A stretch of DNA of 64,000 nucleotides, from positions 806,001-870,000 of the forward strand of contig NZ_JALN02000001.1 in the NCBI RefSeq assembly GCF_000559085.1. The letters run 5' to 3'. Of the stretch, positions 29,750 through 38,538 are shown in pieces. The stretch comes from Mycolicibacterium aromaticivorans JS19b1 = JCM 16368 (GTDB taxonomy: Bacteria; Actinomycetota; Actinomycetes; Mycobacteriales; Mycobacteriaceae). Position numbers and translations under genes: made by a program. Each line of letters begins with the position of its first letter. Within the stretch, counting starts at the first letter, position 1. The notes beneath the pieces are model-generated. The model ran no database searches. It saw nothing but the letters and a program-made list of their open reading frames with translations, and was not told the DNA's origin.

Positions 29750-30586
29750 TCAGCCCGCCAGTGCGTGACTGTGCTGGAATCGCGGGGCGATCTGCCCACG
29801 CACCGCCACCTCGCAGCGGCCCGCCAGCTCCCGCCGGTCGGTACCCGGCAGCTCCAGCGACGCCACCTCGACGTCGACGACGGTCACCCGGGTCCGCACC
29901 GTGCGGCTCAGCGATTGCCACAGCGAGTCGTCACCGACGAACGCCGTCACCGTCGAGGGTCGGCCGTCGCGGTGGTGGTAGGTCAACCGCAGCGGCTGCA
30001 CCGGCCGACCGGAGTCGACGGCGGCCTGGAACATCGCCGGGCGGAACTGGCCGTAGGCCAGGCCGCACCAGGTGGTCCCTTCCGGGAAGGCGACGACGGT
30101 CTGCCCGTTGCGCAGCCGCTCGGCCACCGTCGCGACCACCTGCGGCAGCCGGCGCAGGCTGGCGCGATCGATCGGGATGACCTTCATGATCCGCGCGGCC
30201 AGGCCGACGGCAGGCCAGTCGATGAGGTCCGCGCGCGCCACGAACGCCCCCGGCAGCACCGAACCGATGACGAAGGTGTCCACCCAGGAAACGTGGCCGC
30301 TGACCACCAGCACACCGCGCAAATTACGAATCGGCCCGCCCGACACCGTGATTCGCACGCCCAGGCAACGCAGGAAGATCCGGCAGTACAGCCGCTGAAC
30401 ACGGCCCCGACCCGGCAGCGGCACCGCCAGCAGCGGCACCACCATCAGCAGCATCAGGGCTGCGGCGATGCGGTAGGTCGACCGCACCGCCGCGACCAGC
30501 CGCCGCGACGGCGGGGCCCCGCCGGCGCGCACACAGCTGCTGTCACACAACGTGCGTGGCAGCCACGCGTGCTCGATCACCGTCAT
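29750..30586 (-). CDS. PlsC-type acyltransferase (Rv3026c-like)
   Basis: A 278-residue membrane-bound 1-acyl-glycerol-3-phosphate acyltransferase-family enzyme. One or two hydrophobic segments occupy residues about 35-60 ([19 protein letters not shown]). The catalytic HX4D is GHVSWVD and the substrate motif is FPEGT. It is coupled by ATGA to the upstream N-acyltransferase-like gene. That pairing is the layout of OlsA (O-acyltransferase) and OlsB in ornithine-lipid producers, which makes lyso-ornithine lipid one possible substrate besides lysophospholipid. Confidence 0.85.
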   Translation of the reverse strand: MTVIEHAWLPRTLCDSSCVRAGGAPPSRRLVAAVRSTYRIAAALMLLMVVPLLAVPLPGRGRVQRLYCRIFLRCLGVRITVSGGPIRNLRGVLVVSGHVSWVDTFVIGSVLPGAFVARADLIDWPAVGLAARIMKVIPIDRASLRRLPQVVATVAERLRNGQTVVAFPEGTTWCGLAYGQFRPAMFQAAVDSGRPVQPLRLTYHHRDGRPSTVTAFVGDDSLWQSLSRTVRTRVTVVDVEVASLELPGTDRRELAGRCEVAVRGQIAPRFQHSHALAG

Positions 30587-31431
30587 GGGTTCCCCCCGAC
30601 TCCGTCGGCCATGTCGCTGGCCGCCGATACCGACCTCAACCTGGTCAGATAGCGCGTATCGGCCTGCCGCTTGTCGAGCAGGGCCGGGAAGTCACCGACG
30701 CCGAACTCGGGGTCGTGCGCGGGTTCCCCGCAGACCCGTGCGCCCAGGCGCAGGTAGCCACGCATCAACGGCGGGATGGTCGGCCGGGCCGGCGGTGCGA
30801 TGTCGTCGAGACCCTTACCGTCCAGCACAACCGGCCGATACGGGTACACCGTGTGCTCAGCGGCGGCGGCGTGGCGGTGCAGCACGAAATCGCGCACCCC
30901 GCGAACCTGGCTGCCCGGGGCACCCGCGGGATCTTTCGGGTGCGTCGGCACCGAGACGCATCCGGCGACGTAGTCGTATCCGCAGCGGTCCAGATAGGCC
31001 AGGATGCCGGCCCACATGAGCAGCACCACGGCGCCGTTGCGGTGGTCGGCCCGCACCACCGCGCGGCCCATCTCCACCAGCGAGGGCCGCAGCGCGTCGA
31101 GCGCACTGACATCGAATTCGGTTGCGGTGTAGAGGCTTCCGGCGGCGATGGCACCGGGTGGTGGCAGCATGCGGTAGCAGCCGACGACCTCTCCGGACGT
31201 GTCCTCGCGCACCAGCAGGTGGTCGCAGAATTCGTCGAAGCGGTCGGCGTCACGGCCACAGGCGTCAGCGGGCAGTGTGTACCCGGGCTCGGTGGTGAAC
31301 ACCTGATACCGCAGCCGCTGGGCTGCGTCGATCAGGCTGGGGTCGGTGGATAGCAGCAGCGAATAGCGCGGGCCGCGCAACGCGGCGGACTCGTTCTGGT
31401 CGGGGGCTATGAGTACGGATGCAGTGCTCAT
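30583..31431 (-). CDS. GNAT-fold N-acyltransferase, OlsB-like (Rv3027c-like)
   Basis: The 282-residue protein matches the PF13444-type acyltransferase family: LRYQVFTTEPGY near residue 41, the DHLLVRED and GCYRMLPP segments, and LVEMGRAVVRADHRNG. This family includes OlsB, which attaches a 3-hydroxyacyl chain to ornithine, and also autoinducer-synthase-like proteins. The adjacent coupled PlsC-type gene favours a lipid role. The start is ATG after a 130-base spacer that contains the etfA terminator. Confidence 0.8.
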   Translation of the reverse strand: MSTASVLIAPDQNESAALRGPRYSLLLSTDPSLIDAAQRLRYQVFTTEPGYTLPADACGRDADRFDEFCDHLLVREDTSGEVVGCYRMLPPPGAIAAGSLYTATEFDVSALDALRPSLVEMGRAVVRADHRNGAVVLLMWAGILAYLDRCGYDYVAGCVSVPTHPKDPAGAPGSQVRGVRDFVLHRHAAAAEHTVYPYRPVVLDGKGLDDIAPPARPTIPPLMRGYLRLGARVCGEPAHDPEFGVGDFPALLDKRQADTRYLTRLRSVSAASDMADGVGGNP

Positions 31432-31514
31432 ACCTGAACGGTTGCTGAGCCGTTCGGCGGGATGTCAACGCCAGCATGACGTGTTCGTGCACGCTCGATG
31501 ACCAACAAAAGCGA

Positions 31515-31552
31515 AAGGCCCCCGAGCACCGGAAATCGGTGCCGGGGGCCTT
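31515..31552 (-). terminator. Intrinsic terminator of the etfBA operon
   Basis: A long hairpin pairs AAGGCCCCCG plus GCACCG with CGGTGC plus CGGGGGCCTT around a GAAAT loop, with one bulged A. It lies 11 bases beyond the etfA stop in the direction of transcription, and on the minus strand is followed by a T-rich stretch (TCGCTTTTGTT). Confidence 0.85.
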
Positions 31553-31562
31553 CCTGACGTGA

Positions 31563-32519
31563 TTAACCCTTGCGGGACTTGACCGCGTCGGTCAGCTGCG
31601 GCGTGACGTTGAACAGGTCACCGACGATGCCGTAATCGGCGATCTCGAAGATCGGTGCTTCCTCGTCCTTGTTCACCGCGATGATCGTCTTGGACGTCTG
31701 CATTCCCGCGCGGTGCTGGATCGCCCCGGAGATGCCCAGCGCGATGTACAGCTGCGGCGAGACCGTCTTGCCGGTCTGGCCCACCTGGAACTGGCCCGGG
31801 TAGTAGCCGGAGTCGACGGCGGCACGCGATGCACCGACGGCGCCACCCAGCGAGTCGGCCAGTTCCTCGACCACCGAGAACTTGTCGGCACTGCCGACAC
31901 CACGGCCACCGGAGACCACAACGCTGGCCTCGGTGAGCTCCGGGCGGTCGCCGGCCACGGCGGGCTCGCGCTTGGTGATCTTGGTGGCGTTCTCGGCCTG
32001 TGCAGGCACCTCGACCGTCACCTGCTCGCCGGCACCCGCTTCGGGCGCGGCGTCGACGGCACCCGGACGCAGGGTGATCACCGGGGTGTCGCCGGTGGCC
32101 TGTGCCTCGACGGTGAAGGCGCCACCGAAGATGCTGTGGACGCCCACTCCACCTTCTTTGACCTCGATGACGTCGGACAGCACACCGGCGCCGGTCCGGG
32201 CGGCCAGCCGGCCCGCGATCTCCTTGCCGTCGGCGTTGGCGGCCAGCAGCACGGCGGCCGGGGTGGCCGACTCCACCAGCGACGCCAGAACGTCGACGAA
32301 CGGGGTGATGAGGTAGCCCGCGGCATCGTCCGACTCGGCGACGTAGATCTTGGCCGCACCGGCGGCCTTGAGGTCGTCGACGAGCGGCGCGGCGGTGCCT
32401 GGGGCACCGATCACGACGGCCGACGGCTCGCCAAGGGCACGGGCGGCGGTGATGAGCTCGGCGGTGACTTTCTTCACCGCACCTTCGGCGTGCTCGACGA
32501 GCACAAGTACTTCAGCCAT
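31563..32519 (-). CDS. etfA: Electron transfer flavoprotein alpha subunit
   Basis: The 318-residue FAD-binding subunit takes electrons from acyl-CoA dehydrogenases in beta-oxidation. The C-terminal FAD motif reads [14 protein letters not shown]...[46 protein letters not shown] (several sub-motifs in order). It is the homologue of Rv3028c (FixB) and lies downstream of etfB in a two-gene operon closed by a strong hairpin. Confidence 0.96.
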   Translation of the reverse strand: MAEVLVLVEHAEGAVKKVTAELITAARALGEPSAVVIGAPGTAAPLVDDLKAAGAAKIYVAESDDAAGYLITPFVDVLASLVESATPAAVLLAANADGKEIAGRLAARTGAGVLSDVIEVKEGGVGVHSIFGGAFTVEAQATGDTPVITLRPGAVDAAPEAGAGEQVTVEVPAQAENATKITKREPAVAGDRPELTEASVVVSGGRGVGSADKFSVVEELADSLGGAVGASRAAVDSGYYPGQFQVGQTGKTVSPQLYIALGISGAIQHRAGMQTSKTIIAVNKDEEAPIFEIADYGIVGDLFNVTPQLTDAVKSRKG

Positions 32520-32570
32520 AGCTGTTCAGCCTCTTTGTCTTTCGAATGGTCCGGGTAGCGGGATGATCTG

Positions 32571-33365
32571 CTAGATGATTTTCTGAGCGACCAGGTACTG
32601 GGCGATCTTGCTGCCGCCGTCGCCTTCGTCGGTGATCTTCTCGCCTGCGGTCTTCGGCGGCTTCGGCGTGGACGACAGCACCGAAGTGCCGGCGTTGGCC
32701 AGGCCGACCTCGTCGCCCTCGACGCCGATCTCGGCCAGCGTCAGGGTGGTCACTTCCTTCTTCTTCGCGGCCATGATGCCCTTGAAGGACGGGAAGCGCG
32801 GCTCGTTGATCTTCTCGTTGACGCTGATGACCGCGGGCAGTGAGGCCTCGAGGGTGAACACACCGTCGTCGGTCTCGCGCTCGCCGGTGATCTTCCCGCC
32901 CTCGACGGTCACCTTGCGCAGGTGCGTCAGCTGGGGCAGGCCGAGGTACTCGGCGATGATGGCCGGGACCGCACCGCCGGTGCCGTCGGTGGCCTCGTTG
33001 CCGGCGATGACCAGCTCGGTGCCTTCGATCGCACCCAGCGCGCGGGCCAGGGCCCAGCCGGTCTGCACCATGTCGGAGCCGTGCAAGCCGTCGTCGAGCA
33101 GGTGCACGGCCTTGTCGGCACCCATCGACAGCGCCTTGCGGATCGCCTCGGTGGCGCGCTCGGGGCCGGCGGTCAGCACGGTGACGGTGCCCGCGGCGTC
33201 GCCTTCGCGCTCCTTGATCAGAAGCGCCTCTTCAACGGCACGCTCGTTGATCTCGTCCAGCACGGCATCGGCAGCGTCGCGATCGAGCGTGTAGTCACCG
33301 TCGGACAACTTGCGCTCGGACCACGTGTCTGGGACCTGTTTGATCAGGACCACGATGTTCGTCAT
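32571..33365 (-). CDS. etfB: Electron transfer flavoprotein beta subunit
   Basis: The 264-residue partner of EtfA binds AMP. The sequence begins MTNIVVLIKQVPDTW and contains VIAGNEATDGTGGAVP and VSVNEKINEPRFPSFKGIMAAKKKE, the recognition loop region of the family. The ATG at 33365 is preferred to an in-frame start 17 codons upstream. It is the first gene of the operon; a palindrome about 80 bases upstream may be its operator. Homologue of Rv3029c (FixA). Confidence 0.96.
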   Translation of the reverse strand: MTNIVVLIKQVPDTWSERKLSDGDYTLDRDAADAVLDEINERAVEEALLIKEREGDAAGTVTVLTAGPERATEAIRKALSMGADKAVHLLDDGLHGSDMVQTGWALARALGAIEGTELVIAGNEATDGTGGAVPAIIAEYLGLPQLTHLRKVTVEGGKITGERETDDGVFTLEASLPAVISVNEKINEPRFPSFKGIMAAKKKEVTTLTLAEIGVEGDEVGLANAGTSVLSSTPKPPKTAGEKITDEGDGGSKIAQYLVAQKII

Positions 33366-33446
33366 GAGTCTTCTACGTCCTCCTGGCAGGCGTCCTGCGG
33401 CCAGGAAAGGTCGCAAGACTTTTGGTCATTCCGCAACACACATCAT

Positions 33447-33462
33447 GTTACCGATGGGTAAC
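33447..33462. promoter_or_regulatory. Candidate operator upstream of etfBA
   Basis: GTTACC-GATG-GGTAAC is a perfect 6-bp inverted repeat with a 4-bp centre, about 82 bases before the etfB start and 108 bases before the divergent methyltransferase. The size and symmetry fit a TetR-type fatty-acid regulator, which is inference. Confidence 0.5.
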
Positions 33463-33569
33463 TTAGAGTGGTTCGCACGATCACCATAGCTGGTCGAAGT
33501 TTGTGTATTAGCAGCCCATCGGTACCGAGCAGTTCGCGAACCGCCAACTTCGGGTTAGCCTGCCTTGCA

Positions 33570-34346
33570 ATGAGCGCATTCGTGACTGATGCAGGTGACA
33601 GCGGTTTGCCACTGACCGGCGAGCGGACCATCCCCGGGCTGGCGGAAGAGAACTACTGGTTTCGCCGCCACGAGGTGGTCTACCGCCGCCTGCTCGACCT
33701 TTGCGCAGGTCGTGAGGTGCTGGAAGCGGGCTGCGGGGAGGGCTATGGCGCCGACCTGATCGCCTCGGTGGCGCGCCGGGTGGTTGCGGTGGACTACGAC
33801 GCGGCGACGGTGGCGCATGTGGCCGCGCGCTACCCCCGGGTCGAGGTCGTCGAAGGCAACCTCGCAGCACTGCCCCTGCCGGACGCTTCAGTTGACGTTG
33901 TGGTGAACTTCCAGGTCATAGAGCATTTGTGGGATCAGCCACAGTTCGTGGCCGAATGCGCCCGGGTGCTGCGACGCGGCGGACTGCTGCTGATGTCGAC
34001 GCCGAACCGCATCACCTTCTCCCCCGGGCTGGACACCCCGGTCAACCCGTTCCACACCCGCGAACTCAACGCCGCCGAACTGACTGAGCTGCTGACCGGC
34101 GGCGGATTCCGGATGCGCTCGATGAGCGGGGTCTTTCATGGCGCGGGTCTGCTCGCGATGGACGAGCGGCACGGCGGCTCGATCATCGACGCCCAGATCG
34201 AGCGGGCACTGGCCGACGCACCGTGGTCCGACGAGCTGCTGGCCGATGTGACCGCCGTGGCGTGCGACGACTTCGATCTGCTGTCCGACACCGAGCGCGA
34301 TATCGACGACAGCCTCGACCTGGTGGCGATCGCGGTGCGCGTATGA
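33570..34346 (+). CDS. SAM-dependent methyltransferase of the MGLP cluster (Rv3030-like)
   Basis: A 258-residue class I methyltransferase. The SAM motif is VLEAGCGEGYGADLIA, followed by VVAVDYDAA and the acceptor-side VVNFQVIEHLWDQPQFVAECARVLRRGGLLLMSTPN. It is coupled by ATGA overlap to a GH57 branching enzyme and then a glycosyltransferase, the M. tuberculosis Rv3030-Rv3032 cluster linked to 6-O-methylglucose lipopolysaccharide. A role in methylating those glucoses is therefore likely but not shown. The ATG at 33570 matches the expected N-terminus; an upstream GTG would add 34 promoter-derived residues. Confidence 0.85.
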   Translation: MSAFVTDAGDSGLPLTGERTIPGLAEENYWFRRHEVVYRRLLDLCAGREVLEAGCGEGYGADLIASVARRVVAVDYDAATVAHVAARYPRVEVVEGNLAALPLPDASVDVVVNFQVIEHLWDQPQFVAECARVLRRGGLLLMSTPNRITFSPGLDTPVNPFHTRELNAAELTELLTGGGFRMRSMSGVFHGAGLLAMDERHGGSIIDAQIERALADAPWSDELLADVTAVACDDFDLLSDTERDIDDSLDLVAIAVRV

Positions 34347-35902
34347 GCCAAGAACAGGTGCCCGGACAATTCACCCTCGTCCTGCACACCCACCTGCCGT
34401 GGTTGGCCCACCACGGCCGCTGGCCGGTCGGCGAGGAATGGCTCTACCAGTCCTGGGCGGCGGCCTACCTCCCGCTGATGCGGGTGTTGCGGACGCTGGC
34501 CGCCGAGGGCCGTCGCGGCGTGCTCACCCTGGGTATGACACCGGTGGTCACCGCGCAACTCGATGACCCCTACTGCCTGGACGGCATGCATCGGTGGCTG
34601 GCCAATTGGCAGCTGCGGGCGCTCGAAGCGGCCACCCTGCGCACCCCGACCGGTGCCGGTGCCGGTACCGCGACGACTCCGGAAGCGTTGCGCGAGTTCG
34701 GTATTCGCGAGTATGACGAAGCCGGGCGCGCCCTTGAGGATTTCAGCACGCTGTGGCGGCACGGCGCCAGCCCGCTGTTGCGCCAGCTGATCGACGCCGG
34801 CACCGTCGAGCTGCTGGGCGGCCCGCTCGCTCACCCGTTCCAGCCGCTGCTCAATCCGCGGCTGCGCGAATTCGCGCTACGCGAGGGCCTGGCCGACGCC
34901 GGCCAGCGCTTCGCGCACACGCCGAAAGGCATCTGGGCACCCGAATGTGCTTACGCCCCAGGCATGGAACACGACTACGCCGCCGCCGGAGTCGGACATT
35001 TCATGGTCGACGGCCCGTCGCTGCACGGCGACACCACACTGGGCCGGCCGGTCGGAACGACCGGCGTGGTGGCGTTCGGCCGCGACCTGCAGGTCAGTTA
35101 CCGGGTGTGGTCGCCCAAATCGGGCTACCCCGGCCATGCCGCGTACCGCGACTTCCACACCTACGACCATCTGACCGGCCTCAAGCCCGCACGGGTCACC
35201 GGCCGTAACGTCGACTCGGACGCCAAAGCCCCCTACGACCCGCAGCGCGCAGACAACGCCATCGACACCCATGTCGCCGACTTCGTCGGAGTCGTCCGGC
35301 AGCGGTTGATCTCGGAGTCGCAGCGCATCGGCCGCCCCGCACACGTGGTGGCCGCCTTCGACACCGAACTGTTCGGGCACTGGTGGTACGAAGGCCCGAT
35401 CTGGCTCGAGCGGTTGCTGCGCGCACTGCCCGAAGCCGGCGTCCGGGTCGGCACGCTCAGCGATGCACTGTCCGCAGGGTACGTCGGCACGCCCGTCGAA
35501 TTACCGCCCAGCTCTTGGGGATCCGGCAAGGACTGGCAGGTCTGGGACGGCGAGCAGGTAGCCGACATCGTCGCGCTCAACACCGAGGTCGTCGACACCG
35601 CCTTGACGACCGTCGACAAGGCGCTCGCACACCGCGGGGCCGCCCCCGGCCGGGATGTCGTCGCCGACCAGATCCTGCGCGAGACGCTGCTGACGGTGTC
35701 CAGCGACTGGCCGTTCATGGTCAGCAAGGATTCCGCGGCCGACTACGCGCGCTACCGCGCACACCTGCACGCCCACGCCGCCCGGGAGATCTCCGACGCG
35801 TTGGCATCGGGACGCCGCGACGCCGCCGAACGGCTGGCCGCGGGCTGGAACCGGGCCGATGGGTTGTTCGGCGCACTCGACGCCCGGCGGCTGCCCCGAT
35901 GA
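34343..35902 (+). CDS. GH57 alpha-glucan branching enzyme (Rv3031-like)
   Basis: A 519-residue family-57 glycoside hydrolase. The catalytic barrel starts FTLVLHTHLPWLAHHGRWPVGEEWLYQ. The nucleophile Glu is expected in KGIWAPECAYAPG and the acid/base Asp in VVAAFDTELFGHWWYEGP. The C-terminal helical domain holds HRGAAPGRDVVADQILRETLLTVSSDW. GH57 branching enzymes make alpha-1,6 branches, here for methylglucose lipopolysaccharide. It overlaps both neighbours by ATGA, so the three genes should be translated together. Confidence 0.92.
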   Translation: MSQEQVPGQFTLVLHTHLPWLAHHGRWPVGEEWLYQSWAAAYLPLMRVLRTLAAEGRRGVLTLGMTPVVTAQLDDPYCLDGMHRWLANWQLRALEAATLRTPTGAGAGTATTPEALREFGIREYDEAGRALEDFSTLWRHGASPLLRQLIDAGTVELLGGPLAHPFQPLLNPRLREFALREGLADAGQRFAHTPKGIWAPECAYAPGMEHDYAAAGVGHFMVDGPSLHGDTTLGRPVGTTGVVAFGRDLQVSYRVWSPKSGYPGHAAYRDFHTYDHLTGLKPARVTGRNVDSDAKAPYDPQRADNAIDTHVADFVGVVRQRLISESQRIGRPAHVVAAFDTELFGHWWYEGPIWLERLLRALPEAGVRVGTLSDALSAGYVGTPVELPPSSWGSGKDWQVWDGEQVADIVALNTEVVDTALTTVDKALAHRGAAPGRDVVADQILRETLLTVSSDWPFMVSKDSAADYARYRAHLHAHAAREISDALASGRRDAAERLAAGWNRADGLFGALDARRLPR

Positions 35903-37131
35903 AGATCCTGATGGTGTCGTGGGAATACCCGCCGGTGATCATCGGCGGGCTGGGGCGTCACGTCTACCAACTGGCGACCGCGCTGGCCGCCGACGGTCAC
36001 GACGTCGTGGTGCTCTCCCGGCGTCCGTCGGGCACCGATCCCAGCACGCACCCGACCACCGACGAGGTGCACGAGGGTGTGCGGGTGATCGCCGCCGCGC
36101 AGGACCCGCACGAATTCGAGTTCGGCCGCGACATGATGGCCTGGACGATGGCCATGGGCCACGCCATGATTCGCGCCGGGCTGACCTTGCGGGCCAAGGA
36201 CTGGCAGCCCGACATCGTGCACGCCCACGACTGGCTGGTCGCCCACCCGGCCATCGCCCTGGCCGAATTCTTCGACGTGCCCATGGTTTCCACCGTGCAC
36301 GCCACCGAGGCCGGTCGGCATTCCGGCTGGGTGTCCGGCCAGATCAGCCGCCAGGTGCACGCGGTCGAATCCTGGTTCGTCCGGGAGTCCGACTCGCTGA
36401 TCGCCTGCTCGGCATCCATGGCCGACGAGATCGGTGAGCTGTTCGGCCCGGACCTGGGCGAGATAGTCGTGATTCGCAACGGAATCGATTCCAGCCGTTG
36501 GCCGTTCGCGTCTCGGCACGCCTCATCAGGCCCACCGGAGTTGTTGTACATCGGCCGACTCGAGTACGAGAAGGGCGTGCACGACGCGATCGCGGCGTTA
36601 CCACGCATCCGGCGTACCCATCCGGGAACGACGTTGACGATCGCCGGCGACGGCACCCAGCAGGACTGGCTCGTGGAGGTAGCCCGAAAGCACAAGGTGC
36701 TCAAAGCCGTTCACTTTGCCGGCCGGGTCGACCACGACGAGTTGCTGCGCCTGCTGCACCGCGCCGATGCCGCGGTGCTGCCCAGCCACTACGAGCCGTT
36801 CGGCATCGCCGCGCTCGAGGCGGCCGCGGCGGGCATCCCGCTGGTCACGTCCACCGCCGGTGGTCTCGGCGAAGCCGTCATCGACGGCGAGACCGGAGTG
36901 TCCTTCCCGCCACGCGACGTCACCGCGCTGGCCGCGGCCGTGCGTCGCGTTCTGGACGATCCCGGCGCCGCGCAGCAGCGAGCCATCGCCGCGCGGGACC
37001 GGTTGACGTCCGATTTCGACTGGCACACCGTGGCGGCCGAGACCGCTCAGGTGTACCTGGCCGCCAAGCGCCACGAGCGCGATCCCCTGCCGCGCCGGCC
37101 GATCATCGAGCACGCACTGCCGGGACGCTGA
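35899..37131 (+). CDS. GT4 alpha-glucosyltransferase of the MGLP cluster (Rv3032-like)
   Basis: A 410-residue GT-B glycosyltransferase. The N-terminal signature is VSWEYPPVIIGGLGRHV, as in glycogen-synthase-like GT4 enzymes. The C-terminal nucleotide-sugar site is LLYIGRLEYEKGVHDAI...LPSHYEPFGIAALEAAAAGIPLV, with the E-x7-E motif in EPFGIAALE. The Rv3032 homologue elongates alpha-1,4-glucan in methylglucose lipopolysaccharide and also contributes to glycogen. Last gene of the coupled three-gene set. Confidence 0.93.
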   Translation: MKILMVSWEYPPVIIGGLGRHVYQLATALAADGHDVVVLSRRPSGTDPSTHPTTDEVHEGVRVIAAAQDPHEFEFGRDMMAWTMAMGHAMIRAGLTLRAKDWQPDIVHAHDWLVAHPAIALAEFFDVPMVSTVHATEAGRHSGWVSGQISRQVHAVESWFVRESDSLIACSASMADEIGELFGPDLGEIVVIRNGIDSSRWPFASRHASSGPPELLYIGRLEYEKGVHDAIAALPRIRRTHPGTTLTIAGDGTQQDWLVEVARKHKVLKAVHFAGRVDHDELLRLLHRADAAVLPSHYEPFGIAALEAAAAGIPLVTSTAGGLGEAVIDGETGVSFPPRDVTALAAAVRRVLDDPGAAQQRAIAARDRLTSDFDWHTVAAETAQVYLAAKRHERDPLPRRPIIEHALPGR

Positions 37132-37134
37132 TGC

Positions 37135-37617
37135 TCACGGCGTCCAGATCAGCAGATCCTCCATGCCGTTGTTCATGGTGACGGTGGTCGGCGCCGGCCC
37201 GGTGACGTCGAAGTGGATCTTGCCTGTCGCCGTGGCGCCCTGCGGGATGGTTGCACCGCTGATGTTGGACGGTGCGGCGACCATCCACAGCACCCGATAC
37301 GCCGCCTGATTCGGAGCGACGGCGTTGAACTGCGAGATGGCGGGCGTGACCGGGCCGCTGATCGCGTCGACGGTGGCGGTCGCCTCCCACAGTCGGCCCT
37401 CCACCGGATAGCCGGGCATCACGTCGCTGCTGGGTTTGAGGTCACTGACCTTCCAGCTCAACGAGACCTGGCCGACGCTGTCGGTCATCGTCAGCGGGCT
37501 GCCCAGTCTGCCGACGATGGGATAGTCGGCCGCCGCCGAAAACGGCGCGGCCGCCAGCACGATGAGTGCGCTCAACGCGATGGCCAGTAGAGCCTTGGTG
37601 GAACTGGAGATCTTCAC
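37135..37617 (-). CDS. Secreted MPT63-like (DUF1942) protein
   Basis: A 160-residue exported protein. The N-terminal signal peptide (KALLAIALSALIVLAAAPFSAAA) is likely cleaved after AxA near residue 29. The mature part begins YPIVGRLGSPLTMTDSVGQVSLSWKV and reads as an immunoglobulin-like beta sandwich of the DUF1942/MPT63 family. Function unknown; MPT63 is a secreted immunogen in M. tuberculosis. It converges on the glucosyltransferase gene with three bases between stops. Confidence 0.85.
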   Translation of the reverse strand: MKISSSTKALLAIALSALIVLAAAPFSAAADYPIVGRLGSPLTMTDSVGQVSLSWKVSDLKPSSDVMPGYPVEGRLWEATATVDAISGPVTPAISQFNAVAPNQAAYRVLWMVAAPSNISGATIPQGATATGKIHFDVTGPAPTTVTMNNGMEDLLIWTP

Positions 37618-37712
37618 AGTGCCCTCCCCGATGAAGACATTGAATGGACGCCTTTGGCATAACCCCGGACGAACGCCGGAAGATAGTGCCCAAAGACCCG
37701 GGGAGAGATGAC

Positions 37713-38459
37713 TTACGCCTCTAGACGGGACGCCTTCTTGCGTTCGATGTCGGCCAGCGCCGCCGCCAGTTCGGCGCGCTGCGCGGCCGAGGTATCCCAG
37801 GCGAGCTTACGGTTCTTGACGACCTTGGCCGGCGAGCCGACGGCGATCGAGAAATCCGGGATATCACCCTTCACCACAGCGTGGGCGCCCAGGACGCAGC
37901 CCCGCCCGACCGTCGTACCGCGCAGCACGGTCACCTTCGCCGCGATCCAGGTGTCCGGCCCGATCCGCACCGGACTCTTGACGATCCCCTGATCTTTGAT
38001 CGGCATCTCGATGTTGTCCATCTTGTGGTCGAAGTCGCAGACGTAGCACCAGTCGGCCATCAGCGCCGAGTCACCCAGTTCGATGTCCAGGTAGCAGTTG
38101 ATGACGTTGTCGCGGCCCAGCACCACTTTGTCGCCGAACCGCAGCGAGCCCTCATGCGCGCGGATGGTGTTCTTGTCGCCGATGTGCACCCAGCGCCCGA
38201 TCTCGAGTTGCGCCAGTTCGGGGGTGGCGTGGATCTCGACGTCCTTGCCGAGGAACACCATCCCGCGGGTGATGATGTGCGGATTCGCCAGCTTGAACTT
38301 CAGCAGGCGCCAGTAGCGCACCAGGTACCAGGGCGTATAGGCCCGGTTCGCGATGACCCAGCGCAGCGAGTCCCTGGTCAGGAAGCGCGCCTGCCGCGGA
38401 TCCCGCAGGCGCGAACCCATCCACCGCTTGTGGAGCGGCGATCCCCACATCGTCGTCAT
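37713..38459 (-). CDS. Left-handed beta-helix acyltransferase (Rv3034c-like)
   Basis: A 248-residue hexapeptide-repeat transferase. A run of repeat turns from about residue 80 to 210 includes EIHATPELAQLEIGRWVHIGDKNTI, GDKVVLGRDNVINCYLDIELGDSALM, and WIAAKVTVLRGTTVGRGCVLGAHAVVKGDIPDFSIAVGSPAKVVKNR, whose ending is the O-acetyltransferase pattern. The substrate is unknown; cell-envelope glycan acylation fits the neighbourhood. The ATG at 38459 is preferred, the longer ORF running antisense through the next gene. Confidence 0.82.
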   Translation of the reverse strand: MTTMWGSPLHKRWMGSRLRDPRQARFLTRDSLRWVIANRAYTPWYLVRYWRLLKFKLANPHIITRGMVFLGKDVEIHATPELAQLEIGRWVHIGDKNTIRAHEGSLRFGDKVVLGRDNVINCYLDIELGDSALMADWCYVCDFDHKMDNIEMPIKDQGIVKSPVRIGPDTWIAAKVTVLRGTTVGRGCVLGAHAVVKGDIPDFSIAVGSPAKVVKNRKLAWDTSAAQRAELAAALADIERKKASRLEA

Positions 38460-38538
38460 GGCCTGAGAGCCTAGTGGAGGTCCGGGGCGGGTTACCCTCG
38501 CCTGTACTGACACAGGAGCGCGATGGCGCGATGGGAAG

